Origin: Haemonchus contortus
Lineage: Eukaryota; Nematoda; Chromadorea; Rhabditida; Trichostrongylidae
Direction: 5' to 3'
Assembly: GCA_000469685.2 (NCBI GenBank)
Contig: LS997562.1
Location: 42,980,345 to 43,044,344, forward strand
DNA: 64,000 bases
The notes under the pieces were generated by a model. That model had not been told where the DNA came from. It saw only the letters and a program-made list of their open reading frames with translations, and did no database searches. Position numbers and translations under genes: made by a program. Shown here piece after piece: positions 47,001-58,100 of this stretch (position 1 is the first letter of the stretch; each line of letters begins with the position of its first letter).

Positions 47001-48085
47001 ATAAGCAGAAGTATCAAGGGGCAAAATCAGAAATAATCGAGGGGTAGATTTATTTGTCGCCGATTAACATCGTTACTATGAGCCATGTAGCAATCTCGAG
47101 TCCAAGCAAATTGCAATATTCATTTATTTATTAATTTATCAGATTCGACCCACAACTGTTCAGTGCACTGCCCCCGAACATACTTAGTCAGCTAGCGAAT
47201 TCGCCAGTTACTGTAACTGCCTAACGAGTGTGACTCAAATGTCGCAGCTCGAAGGTCCGGAAAACGCCGTTTGCATGGGTGGGAATAGATCCGGAGTGCG
47301 AGTTCATAGTAAAACATTCTATCCATGCTGTCACAGATAGAGTCTATGTTAATTAACAGGAGCACAAAAAAGAGAACCTAACTACTTGTAAGAACGAATT
47401 GTTTCGGACTGAACACCACAGGACAAACCTTAGGCACGGTGTGAGAGACGGAGTCCTACCACATCCTCTGCATCTCCCGACTTCTGATAGGCCCGATAAT
47501 CGATCACACACCTTTGCAAATTATTCTTGCGTGTAGATGCTTTAATGACCGATATTCAAATAAATATCCTTGATTCTGTTGGAATGCAAAGAATGCTAAT
47601 GGCTGTGACCATGACGAAAAATCCGATTGAGCAAATCACATCCTTATTTGGCCTAATTGTGTAATTAGCTCTGATAATAAAAATGCGGCGGTCAGGCAAT
47701 AATAATTAGTTAAACACGTTAACATCACTTAGCGGCGAGGGCGAAATAAAAGTTGAAAAGGCCCACAGAAGTAGGGATTTCGTCTACTGAGCCCTAGCTC
47801 CTGAACACTCCTAGATTAACTATTTGCTACCACACACTAAAGTGAAAAAACTGAATGATATAGTTGTTACTTCCATAACTCATAAGTCATATGTTACTAT
47901 GGCTTCAAATAGAAGTTGAATTCACTTAAAGTCGCCAAGGTAAGATTGATTGATGACCACGCCATGAATTTTGTGACAAAAATGGAGATTGACAGGTGCC
48001 CAGATACACAAGGAAACAGCCACAGATACACCTACATAGCCTGTTACATGGCTCCATGAAAGACAAATAGTAATCCTTTTGCATC
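44010..48085. other. No recognisable gene
   Basis: Frames at 44560-44808 (+), 44977-45273 (-) and 46594-46887 (-) are open for 80 to 98 codons and unrecognised; the 44977 frame is AT-rich with hydrophobic runs. An imperfect tandem duplication (GGCGGAAGCGTTTTTGGGAT / GGCGGAAGCATTTTTGAGAT) lies at 45865-45961. Around 46120-46240 there is a B-box-like GGTTCGAAACG in sequence that may be another tRNA-derived repeat. Confidence 0.3.
45865..45961 (+). repeat. Imperfect tandem duplication, about 45-bp unit
   Basis: GGCGGAAGCGTTTTTGGGAT...TCTACTACCACTT is followed directly by GGCGGAAGCATTTTTGAGAT...CCTACTACCGCTT, with a small insertion in the second copy. Confidence 0.75.
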
Positions 48086-48096
48086 AGTTAATTCTG

Positions 48097-48338
48097 TGTT
48101 GGGATGCGCCCCCGGATGCGACTCCCATGCTGAATGTGTATATGTATGACCTATACAATGAATTGTGGTGGCCCCCATATACAAGCCAGTGAATTAGATC
48201 TTCAATATGAGTTTGCTACGTAGTAACCGACCCGTGAAGATAGAAGGCTTTGTTGGCCTAGGCCTAATTTATCTGGGATGATATTCCCGTTAATTCGCGC
48301 GTGGTAGTGCGCCACATGCCACTACACCACTTCTGCCT
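48097..48338 (-). repeat. Degenerate SINE copy including tRNA-like head
   Basis: A minus-strand match from the head (plus strand ...GTGCGCCACATGCCACTACA) through the body (GGCTTTGTTGGCCTAGGC, TACAAGCCAGTG, CCTATACAATGAATTGTGGTGG) to GGGATGCGCCCCCGGATGCG. The B box is decayed (TTCCCGTTAATTC). An old copy without a recognisable target duplication. Confidence 0.7.
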
Positions 48339-48344
48339 ATATGT

Positions 48345-49765
48345 ATACGGCTCTACACCCTTAGAAATATTTTCGAAAAAAACTTCAATTTGCAAACTAA
48401 CTCGAAAAATTTATAAGCAAAGGAAAGATGATAATTGATAAGTTTGTCATTTTCTACAGGTAACCTCTCCTTTGAAATGTGAATGAGAAAAAGTAATTTG
48501 AATGAGAAAAATTGTGGAAAAGTAAGTGAAAAAAGACAGAAATAGTCCAGAGGTAATTTCTATGGTGCTCATGAGACAATATGAATAGTATTGACCACCT
48601 TCTCATCGTAGAGTTGTTGACGATGATTGCTTTATATAGATGGACCACAAATTATCAAAATTGCCCTCATAATTTACTTTGACATTTCACTTGAGCCCGA
48701 GCTATGGATACAGTAATGCTTGCTCGGCGGGATCTGGGCCAAAAGAGTTGTACTTGAAAAAAAAGGTAATTGTGGATGAAGACTGGATGGACTGCGAAGC
48801 TGCGAAGAAGAAATATTGGAGCTGCTGTATGCATGAATCTCCTTTACCCCTTACCTCCTCTCCTCCCCAATTATCCACACTAATCCCGCCTTTCCGGCCC
48901 ACCCTCTCGAGGTGCTCGTAAATTGTCTATGCAGGAGTCGTTCTTTGGAGAAAAATTCGGGGATTCATACTAAAAAGGTCAACTTCCGGACGCCTTACCT
49001 GGCCCCAACACCGGCAGGTACGCAATCTCTGCTCTATCAAGATATTTCCCCAGGTCAGTTCGTCTCCTAATCCTCTCGCTTAGGTTGTCTGTTGGCAACA
49101 ACAAAAACACTGATCTAAACATTACCTGCCCTTAAGAAGTCGCAGTGTGTGTCAGTATGCAACCATCCTCCCTATCCCATACAAAAGATGACGGCATGGC
49201 GCACTCTAGAGTAATTCATAAATCTTGATTTTTTGCTCGTGTTTGCTGTCTCAATTTCCTCTCGTTGATTTTGTTGGTGCCGTGAAATGCTAAAAAAAAG
49301 ACCATTAGAGCTCGGAATAATCGGCTCTTTAATTTCCCCCTTTTCTGCTTGCTATGAGTAATTTCGAATCTGCAAAAGAAAAAGGAAGTAATGGCAGCAG
49401 CAGTAAATTACGGTTGACAAACCTCATTGCAAGCAATACTTCCTTGATATTCGGTTGTTTTCCATGACCATCTAGTCAAAGCAAATTATTCTGCTGTCAT
49501 AGCTTGTTTGCTTCACTGATTTTATTAGGGGCACATATATCCAGTTTCGGATTTATAAGTATAATATTCAGCCTAAGGAAATATCTTGAGGGAGGAGATG
49601 TTTCGCCAAAAGATTGTCCTTAACTATTCATAGGTTGCTCTGCATCCACTGAAGGCACAATTAGCGACTGGACAGTCAAGGAGTGAAACATTTGGTGATG
49701 GTAGAATCTCCGCGGAGAAATTCGAAAAAATGCAAGGAACCCAAAAATATGGTTCTTTATACATT
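48345..49765. other. No recognisable gene
   Basis: Overlapping frames at 48679-48921 (+) and 48702-48902 (-). The plus frame has VIVDEDWMDCEAAKKKYWSC but no splice context. No repeats found. Confidence 0.3.
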
Positions 49766-49771
49766 ACTCTT

Positions 49772-50069
49772 GGGCGGAGGTGGTGTAGTGGCAAGTGGCG
49801 CACTATCTCACACGCACGGTCAGGGGTTCGAATCCCGGATTGATGCCCGTCCAGGCCATCCAAGCCTTCCATCTCTCCGGGGTCGGTGAATTGGTACCAG
49901 ACTCATCTGGGAGGATAAAAGCACTGACCTGTACATCGGCTGGCCACCACAAGTCATTGTAAAGGCCACATACGCACTCATTGGGCCACTACGATTCTCA
50001 GTGGAAGTCGAAGGAGGGGGCGCATCCCTCTGACGAGATTGATTAGCGCCAAGAACTTTATCCTTATCC
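49772..50069 (+). repeat. Full-length tRNA-derived SINE
   Basis: Head GGGCGGAGGTGGTGTAGTGG, B box GGTTCGAATCC, all central blocks, and the 3' end GATTAGCGCCAAGAACTTTA followed by TCCTTATCCTTA, which shows the tail is a short TCCTTA repeat rather than poly(A). An imperfect duplication TTATACATT is present at 49757-49765 and 50070-50078, probably the target-site duplication with some decay. Both-strand ORFs here are repeat-derived. Confidence 0.92.
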
Positions 50070-50084
50070 TTATACATTTCCTTT

Positions 50085-52160
50085 ATTTCAGCATTGGGCG
50101 AATATAGCGGTTGCAGCCCTTCTTTGATCGAGAGGGTTCCTTACGGACCCAGTAAAATTGCGCAAATTCTAGCTCTCGCCAGTAAAAATGATTGACTCCA
50201 CACGAGCCTCCTCTCCCCTATTTCCTTCCCTACGAGCCTTGAAAATGCTTACTTCCTGGATTCGAACATTTTATTTTGGGCCGTTCGGAAATGAAACTGT
50301 CGCTGTTTTCCGCCTGCCTGCACCTGAGCCCTCTCGTGAAAGAGAGCAGGCATGACAAGAGCGAAAAAGTTGAGAAAAAGAGAAAAATAGAGTTCAAAAG
50401 GAGCCAAACTGACTAGTAAATGGAAAAATCGAAGCAATTTGAACTACTAAGCGCCATTTTTTCAATCGTACTTCGAAAAGAATCCCATCTTCACATTTGC
50501 TCAAATGGCAACTAGGGAAGTTGGGCGGTGGGAGTGAAATCCACAGAACAAGATTACGGCGTTGGCAATCCACTGATCAAACTTTTTCCGACAAAAAATT
50601 TCCCAGTTTTCAATGTAAGACAGTCTGAACCAATAAGAATCGATACTAAAAAATTATTCGCTTGGAATTCCAATTCTATACAAATCCCTCCATAGAAGCT
50701 CTGCCGATTGGATACGTCCAGAACTATGAAATCAACAATGCACGCACGCAGTGGTGGACGAGTTGTTGTTTTTCATGGTCCATTTGTCAACGAAATTACG
50801 GAAGAACGTAATCGGATTATTCGGAGGGCGGCATGAGCAACTAAATTCTCAAAATTTATTTGAACTCAAACCAGCTTGCCCTTTTCTGCTTCCCAATAAG
50901 TAGCGAGGGCCTATTCCACAAAATACTGGTTATATAATTCAAAAATTGAGATTGAATGAGAGGAGTATATGGGTTATTTAGCCAGAAAAAAATTCGCTAA
51001 CCAACATAATTGTTGGACAAAACTTGGGTATAAGGCATTATATAAAGTAATACAACATGATAACATAATTACTACTGTAATTGACCAAAACTCTAATCAG
51101 CCATACCGTAATACCTCTCATCTGTGGTCCGAGTTTTACCGAGCTAAATATCTGCGACATATCATGCAAAGTTTACCTGCGCCCAAGAATTCCACCGAAT
51201 AATTATGTTTTAACACCTGTAACTACCAGATTAATAGAATGTGTAACACCGAGCTGTTCAACTTCCAATTTCCAGACAAAAATGCGATAGCAGAGCTCAT
51301 GGAATGGGAAAGAAACAAAACAGTCAAAAATTAAAGCTTGATGGAAGCTGATCAAAAGCTGAATCTCGTAGAACGGAAGCATCTTGACAGCCATCCTTTT
51401 TGACCCTCTGGCCAAACCATAAGTACTTTTACTCTGATGTTCTCATTGACTTACTATTCGTAGAAACGGCCGACGGCAAGTGATATTGCTACCGTATGCA
51501 CGGTCAAGGGGAACTACAAAGGACCGCATCCCATCAAGCCTACCAGCCTCCTCTGAGTAGTTCGTTTGATCAAATTCAAGCTGAGCATCTGCTTTCCTCT
51601 GTAGCCTTAACCGTCGTCATCGTCATCGTCGAAGGGTCCCATTTCGGCCCTAAGTTACGTTCTTCATCAGCGGACTGGCTTGTCAACCTGGAGACCACCA
51701 CTGGGATCGAACCTTTGGCCCCCTTGAGTACAAACTCCTTAATGGTGATGTTATAGGACAGGCAAAGGGACACACGGATACTACGGATCATAAACCTCTT
51801 TTACCATTTTTTGGGTTGTTTACCACTCTCACGTACGACGCTTGTCAGATCCAATTGTTGATTACAAAATATGATCGCGGCGACAAAAAGTCTTACATTG
51901 TCCGTAAGCATTTAAATAAATTAACTCACAACCAACATCTCTAGTGTAATGTCACATGAAAGAGTGATGAGAAACTAAGTTGACTGATCAGTACTCGATT
52001 TCAATCGTGTAATATTCTCTGGTACGATAGCCTTTGATCAGTGAATTATTCGCCCAACTATTGGAAGCATTTGTTGGGAAAACTACCATCCGCCCAACTA
52101 TTCGATACGCCGATTTTAACTGCTGAGGAAATCAATTTTCATTCCATGAAACTTTGAAAA
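50085..52160. other. No assignable gene; possible minus-strand tRNA-like repeat
   Basis: A 77-codon frame at 50969-51202 (+) is unrecognised. Near 51705-51720 the minus strand has GGTTCGATCCC, a good B box, next to GGAGTTTGTACTCAAG; this may be the head of another SINE family, with body toward 51500, but no second copy was found in the window. Confidence 0.25.
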
Positions 52161-52164
52161 ATCA

Positions 52165-53640
52165 TTAAAATTCATCAAACTTTCGAAAGACACACTCAGC
52201 GTTTAAAATAATTCCGCAGGAATATTGATTACGTACTGAGAATTTGGTTTCCTGCTCAGTCGATATGGAGCCCCAGTGCAGTGGGATACGGTCTGAAAAA
52301 GAGCATGATGGGATTTCGCTAATCCTATCCACCAGTGTTAAAGAGGGGGAGCCAGTAGATTTCCAGCTTCTGCTGCGCCATCTCCAGATCGTAGTTCTCA
52401 GTGACAATTCGAACTCTTCAAGAGGCGAGGGCACTTTCCAGTATGTTCAGGACATGATCTCCCACAATCAGTTTGATCGTTGAGTGTGTCCTTTGAAAAT
52501 CAGGGAAATCCGCCAATTTTCCAAAAATAGTTTACGAAGTGAGTATCAACTTCTTAAACTGGTCGCAAATTGGGTCCACGAAAAGAGCAACATCGATGAT
52601 GGACTCCCACACAATTGAAAACGACATGGGGTTGGTACCTACATAGCTACCGTAATCCGTCACAAAGGCGACAGCTCGATGTGCTCGTATATTGAGAAAT
52701 GGTCGCAAATCACTTCGGAAGGTCCATGAACAAATGATTGCGTCACTGGAGTGAGATGGCGACAATAAGGCCACAATTCAGCATGCTGTGCACAAATTCT
52801 TTCAGCATGAGATGTCCAACGGCTTTGTTCAAAAATGTATTTTGCTCCCATGATGAGTTTGATGGTTCTAGAAAAAACACAAACAACTCGTCCACGTGTC
52901 CTATAAATACTTAGTTTTTCCTCTTCACGTGCACTCGAACCGTGATGTATTCAGTTGATACTTCATCAACATATGCTTTCCATTAGGGAAACGTTGCCCT
53001 TCTCTGGTGCTCAGTCGGAACTGCCTTCATGATTCATATTCGGTTTCGATGCCTCACCTCATGGGCTTGCCCCAAATAATCGTCATTGTTTCCCGGCGAC
53101 TGATATGATGCCACATTTTCTTCCTCTCGTCATCAAGGCAACTACATTCCTTCCCTTTTAAAGTTTGCAAATACTTTGTTTACAAAAGGGACTATCGAGT
53201 CCTCTATGTTGACCGAGCTTTCCCTAAGAATGTTACGAAACCGACTCTCAATTGAGATCGCCGTGGTGTTTCAATGGGTTGCCTATACATCCCATATAAT
53301 TCACCAATTTCATCCCCCCGACGGGCTTGGTAATAACGAGCAGACCCCAATGAAAGGTCTTTGTTGGCCCGACTTGTTGGCCCGCGTCGCTTGCGGTCTC
53401 GGAACTCCGAGCCATGCTTGCAGTATTGGATCCAACTAAAACTGGCCCACTCACGGCCCAAATCACATATTGTTGTGAGGTAAATGATATCGTGGTGAAA
53501 TAAAAATAAAATGATGAAGTCTTGGTTGAAAAGGAGGAAAAACCTATGGTTGAATATTGCAAGATTTGTCGCAGCCCACTGAACTAATCCTGTTAACGGA
53601 ATTTCAGAGTAAATCTTTGGACTGGACAGCTCCATCCAGT
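52165..53640. other. Open frames on both strands, unassigned
   Basis: Minus-strand frames at 52165-52434, 52532-52774 and 53204-53635 (143 codons) and plus-strand frames at 52244 and 53176 overlap. Codon composition is more balanced than the neighbourhood, as in an old element or gene fragment, but I recognise no reverse transcriptase, integrase, transposase or cellular domain. Confidence 0.25.
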
Positions 53641-53732
53641 TATTGATTCTGAACCTCCAATGACAAGATCACTTTGGATATAAATTGGAAAGAATTAAAA
53701 GAACAAATTCGAACTCTGTGGGAGACATTATT

Positions 53733-53885
53733 TGATCGGGAATTCTTCCCAGATAAACCAAATTTTCGTTCTCGGGGTCGCTTACCTGGTAGTGTCGAGC
53801 TTGCTTGAAAAGTCCAAATTTTCGCTAAATTACCCCTAAGTCTTCATGATCGGGAACTTTCCACAGATAAACCAAATTTTCGATC
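53733..53885 (+). repeat. Two direct copies of a 35-bp segment
   Basis: GATCGGGAATTCTTCCCAGA..TAAACCAAATTTTCG near 53735 recurs as GATCGGGAACTTTCCACAGA..TAAACCAAATTTTCG near 53850, about 115 bp apart. Significance unknown. Confidence 0.7.
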
Positions 53886-53889
53886 GATT

Positions 53890-55110
53890 CTAAAGTGCTA
53901 TGCAGTTAATTATAATCCCGGTATCTCGGAGGAAAAGTGATCCATCTCACTCAATTAGAACCCATCTTTTCCGACCGGGTCTGGTATCCTCTCCCCGAAC
54001 GGCGTGCCGTGCTCGCCGCTCTCCATCGCTCGACTTGAAAGGAAAGATTTGAATTCCTAGTGGAAGGGAATGACAGTCGCCGCGGGTCTTCACTGCCGCT
54101 CTCCGTTGGAATTCGGGGAGGAGTTCTGCCACCCTTTCCGTCCAGTTTTAATACCAAAACCCTGTGTGTATTACCAGATTGAACCACACAGTAAATAAAC
54201 CGGACCAATCTAATTTGAGCCATAAAATCACTTCTCCATCAAGATCGTATAATCAGTTGAATGTGCAGTACGTATGTGTGCTCGAATGCTGCGCATGCAT
54301 ACGTGACTTCAATGCAACCCTCACTAGAAAAAAGGTATTCTATGATTGCGATAAGGAGTCTTAAGCAATGAATCACGAATCGATCACCCGTGTTGTTTCG
54401 CGTATTGATAGGTCTTTTTCCAAATTTTTTAAATTAAGTAATTTCATCTAGGTATCTAAATTCATTCAAAAAAAAAACGCCACGGTCTTCAACAAATCGT
54501 ATCAGCTCGGCCTACTGACTAGTTTTCGCAGCATATTGCCCTTTGTCATTCTCTGAAACCCGGTTCATGCCCTACAGTAGAAGATCTAAAGGTTTTATAC
54601 GACACAACCATCTAGTACAGATTCGACCCACCCAATCACGTGAAATTGTCACAAGTACAATTGGCTGGGTTCGATGGACGAACTTTAAGAGTACAACGGT
54701 AAGAGGGGTACTGCGTTTCTGAATTCTACTCATTCACATGAAACTTTCATTAGTTGTTGCAGTAAGGGTAAAAAATTATCGTTGAGGCTCAAAAATATAC
54801 TTAGCAGCTCATCCTAACTGAGAGACGTTTACTATTACCAGCGACGCACCAATACTCCACTTGGAGATGCCAAGAAGGACTGTAACTATGGAAACCTCTC
54901 GAATTCATTTTTCTTTTTCCAATAAACTGGGCTTTCAATTTCGCCTACTCGCCTCTATTTGTTTTCTATAACTTCTACGTCTAGGGCCTGTTCCAACAGT
55001 TTTGATTGTGCTCCTAACTACAAGTACATAAAAACTACAATTCCGCAATAGCAAATTAAAAACAACCAATCGTAAAGAATGTAAACTTTCATAATTTTGA
55101 TGTTTAAAGT
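53890..55110. other. Region upstream of the SLC17-like gene
   Basis: A GC-richer patch at 53950-54150 carries two overlapping minus-strand frames (61 and 90 codons) without recognisable motifs. From 54400 to 55110 the DNA is AT-rich and should contain the promoter of the transporter; no specific sites can be named. Confidence 0.35.
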
Positions 55111-55111
55111 C

Positions 55112-55119
55112 TTTTTCAG
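55112..55119 (+). promoter_or_regulatory. Probable trans-splice acceptor (TTTTTCAG)
   Basis: A consensus nematode acceptor lies 13 bp before the ATG at 55133 with no upstream coding exon in phase. This is the usual position for spliced-leader addition in nematodes. Confidence 0.55.
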
Positions 55120-55132
55120 GTGATTACTGTAA

Positions 55133-58100
55133 ATGGCAAGAGTATCTTTCGAACACGCGACGAAAAGCAAAGAGCTGAGTGATCGAGTTGGCGAGTGGAC
55201 ACCCAAGAAAAATGTCACTACCGACACTTCGCCATCGCCGTTTTTCTTTTACAACCGTACCCGGCTAGTTATTCTGGTACTGTCTACATTATGTCTTACA
55301 ATGCTTCAAAGTAATACATTGGCGCTCAACTTCACGGTAATCTGCATGGATGACGTCATCAATGAACAGAACCATAACTCTTCTGGAGGTAAAAAAAACT
55401 TGTACTTATTAAAAGATTTCGAAAAAAAGTGCAGAGCTTCGAAAATTCTCAACAAACAGGACGCCATATTTGTGGTGCGTGCGGTTGCGTCGCGGTGATT
55501 TGAGAACCGCAATGCGACCGCGCGCTGCGAAAAAAACCCTGCCCAAACGTTGAAATACAGTAGTGATTTTTTACAGACTCAAATTCGAATCTCCTATCTA
55601 ATCGAATGTTAGAAGTAAACAAAAACTATTTTTAATCTGCAAAACATTACCATCAGGAAATGAAAAGAAATTGGATAGAAAATGATTGCTTGCCATAATT
55701 GGGATATGTTAATGCCCTATAAATATTCATGCAGCCTCTTGGAGCCTTTTGCCGCTATTTCGAGTTATGAAGGGATATCGAGCTTTACCATTATGAAAAT
55801 AGTACATTAATTAAAACAATGTTATTTAAGTCTCTAGCACTATGTATATCATAACGAGATGAAATTTAGCAGAAAACCAGCGGAAAACAACAAAAAGAAG
55901 CATTCTGCTAAATGCTCTTGCGGGCATCAGGACCGAGCGATTCTCAGAATAATATACCGATTATCATAACCCTCGAGGGGATAGTTTTTCCAAGGAAATG
56001 TGCACCATATGAAAATAGCATTCCCTGGAGCCCTAGATTTCGGCGAATTAGAGCTGACAGAAAGACATCTTGAGGTACGGTTCGGATGTGAGGTCGATCA
56101 AAATGAAACGTACAGTATGCCGCGCGAATGCCCCTCTCGCCGCGTGCGACAAATTCGCACCAGACTTCATAGTGCACGCCCAGGGTCAAAAACATGAGCA
56201 AAAACAAAAGCAGAGAACAGTAACATGCACGACTATAAGGGAAGAAATGGGACTTATGTTCGCTAAGGTACCAGGAGGTAAAATTCACAAAAAACTTCTT
56301 GAAAGCAGTATATCAAGATTCCAACCCCCTTTCCTCGTCAAGGCACCCCACTTTAGTCGAGGGGATATCGAAAATTCACATGTCTTGGGAATTTTATTAG
56401 ACCAAGCAAGTTATCATTACATCTGAGACCATCGTAATTAAACATAAGTTTGTTTTCTGGATTTTTGACTTCAAAGTGATCCATCCTATAGCAATTAGAT
56501 TAATTATAAGTTGTGAAAAGCTCATGACGAAAAAATCGATGAACACTTACGAGGCCATACTGTTTTTTTAGATCTAATTAGTAGAGAAATCCTATATTCC
56601 AGAGGTACACTGGCTTCAATCGCCCTCTCACACCAATGCACTATTTTCTGCAATAGCTATCGGTTCACTGATTGGAACGTTGCCGATTATGATGTGTGTT
56701 GCTCGAATTGGAATGAGGTAGCGAAAAAATTTGAACCACATTATTATTTGAGTGATATTGATTGGTATCGATTAATACCCCATCATTGCCATTAATTGAG
56801 CTGCCAGAAAACAACAACTACAATGATTCAAAATAAAATTAAAACATCATCAACTAATTCAAAAAACTACAAAACAAAAAACGAGACCGCTATGAGATCA
56901 CCTGGGAATATGGGGAAAATAACTTTTTGCTGGAAATTTGAGAGCGGTATCTTCAACAACGATTCAGCAGAGAATCGGCAGATGTGAACGCAACCATCCC
57001 CGATTCAATACTAATGCTCGTCTCTCAGTTGTTATTTCTTTTGCATGTACCATCCTTCCACTTCCACCAATTTCCCTTTCAGATTCTAGTTCATGAGAAA
57101 CACATGGCACCTATAGCCTCAGGTGCTCCTACCTAATAACTCTGACAGCTTTTGAACTTGACTTCCTTTTGACACTCTGACAGCTTTTGAACTTCAGCTT
57201 TACTTCCTTTTGACATCCAAACAAAGAAGAATATTTACTTTCGCAGTCCTTAGTTGACCATGTCTACGTTTATGATGCCGATCGCTTTTCCTATTTTTTT
57301 TTTCACTTAAAACTTATTTTAAGAAAAACGCTGACCATCTATGGCGTGAATTCAGCCATCTCCACGTTTATGCTTCCGCTTGCGGTGGAATGGGGATTTG
57401 TGTACGTGTTGATTGTCCGTTTTCTACAGGTGATGCCATTTTCAAAATTTCAACCAACACCAACCAGTCCCTGAAATGAAAAATAATCAATTTCAGGGTT
57501 TTTCAATCGGTATCACATTATCAGCGTTGGGTGCTGTAGCATCACAATGGTCCCGACTCAAAGAATCGGGCACTTATATAGCGATCCTTTCAACCCATGT
57601 TCAAGTGAGTTCAACACTTCAAAAACTTTGAAAACAGAAAACCCCTAAATTTCCGATTTTAGACCAATTTCCACATTACCTACAATGACTAACCGATTTG
57701 AGAGCAGTATTGCTCGTAATTGTGATTTCAGTTCTACTCCAGTACTAATGAAGAGATCGAAATTTTGCAAATAATGCGGGCGGCTGCGTTGCGTGTGCGA
57801 AAGCGCGGAGAGTGTAAAAACTGTTGCGATATCGCATTAAGTGACATCGCTTTGTTAGCATTTAATGCAAAAATCAAAAAACGAGTAATTCCCGAAGTAA
57901 GAGGAGTCTGAAGAGGACCAAATTATATAATTAGAAGGAGACTGCAGTGGCAGGCCGCAACGCGACCGCGCGCAGCAGTTATTGTGCAATTTCCAGCATT
58001 TTTCCAATAGTTCTTGGCGCAGTCTGACTGTATATTTGCAAATTTAAAATTCCAAAGGGCGAAGATTCATTCGACTCAAAATAGCAGTTATAGCTTTGCT

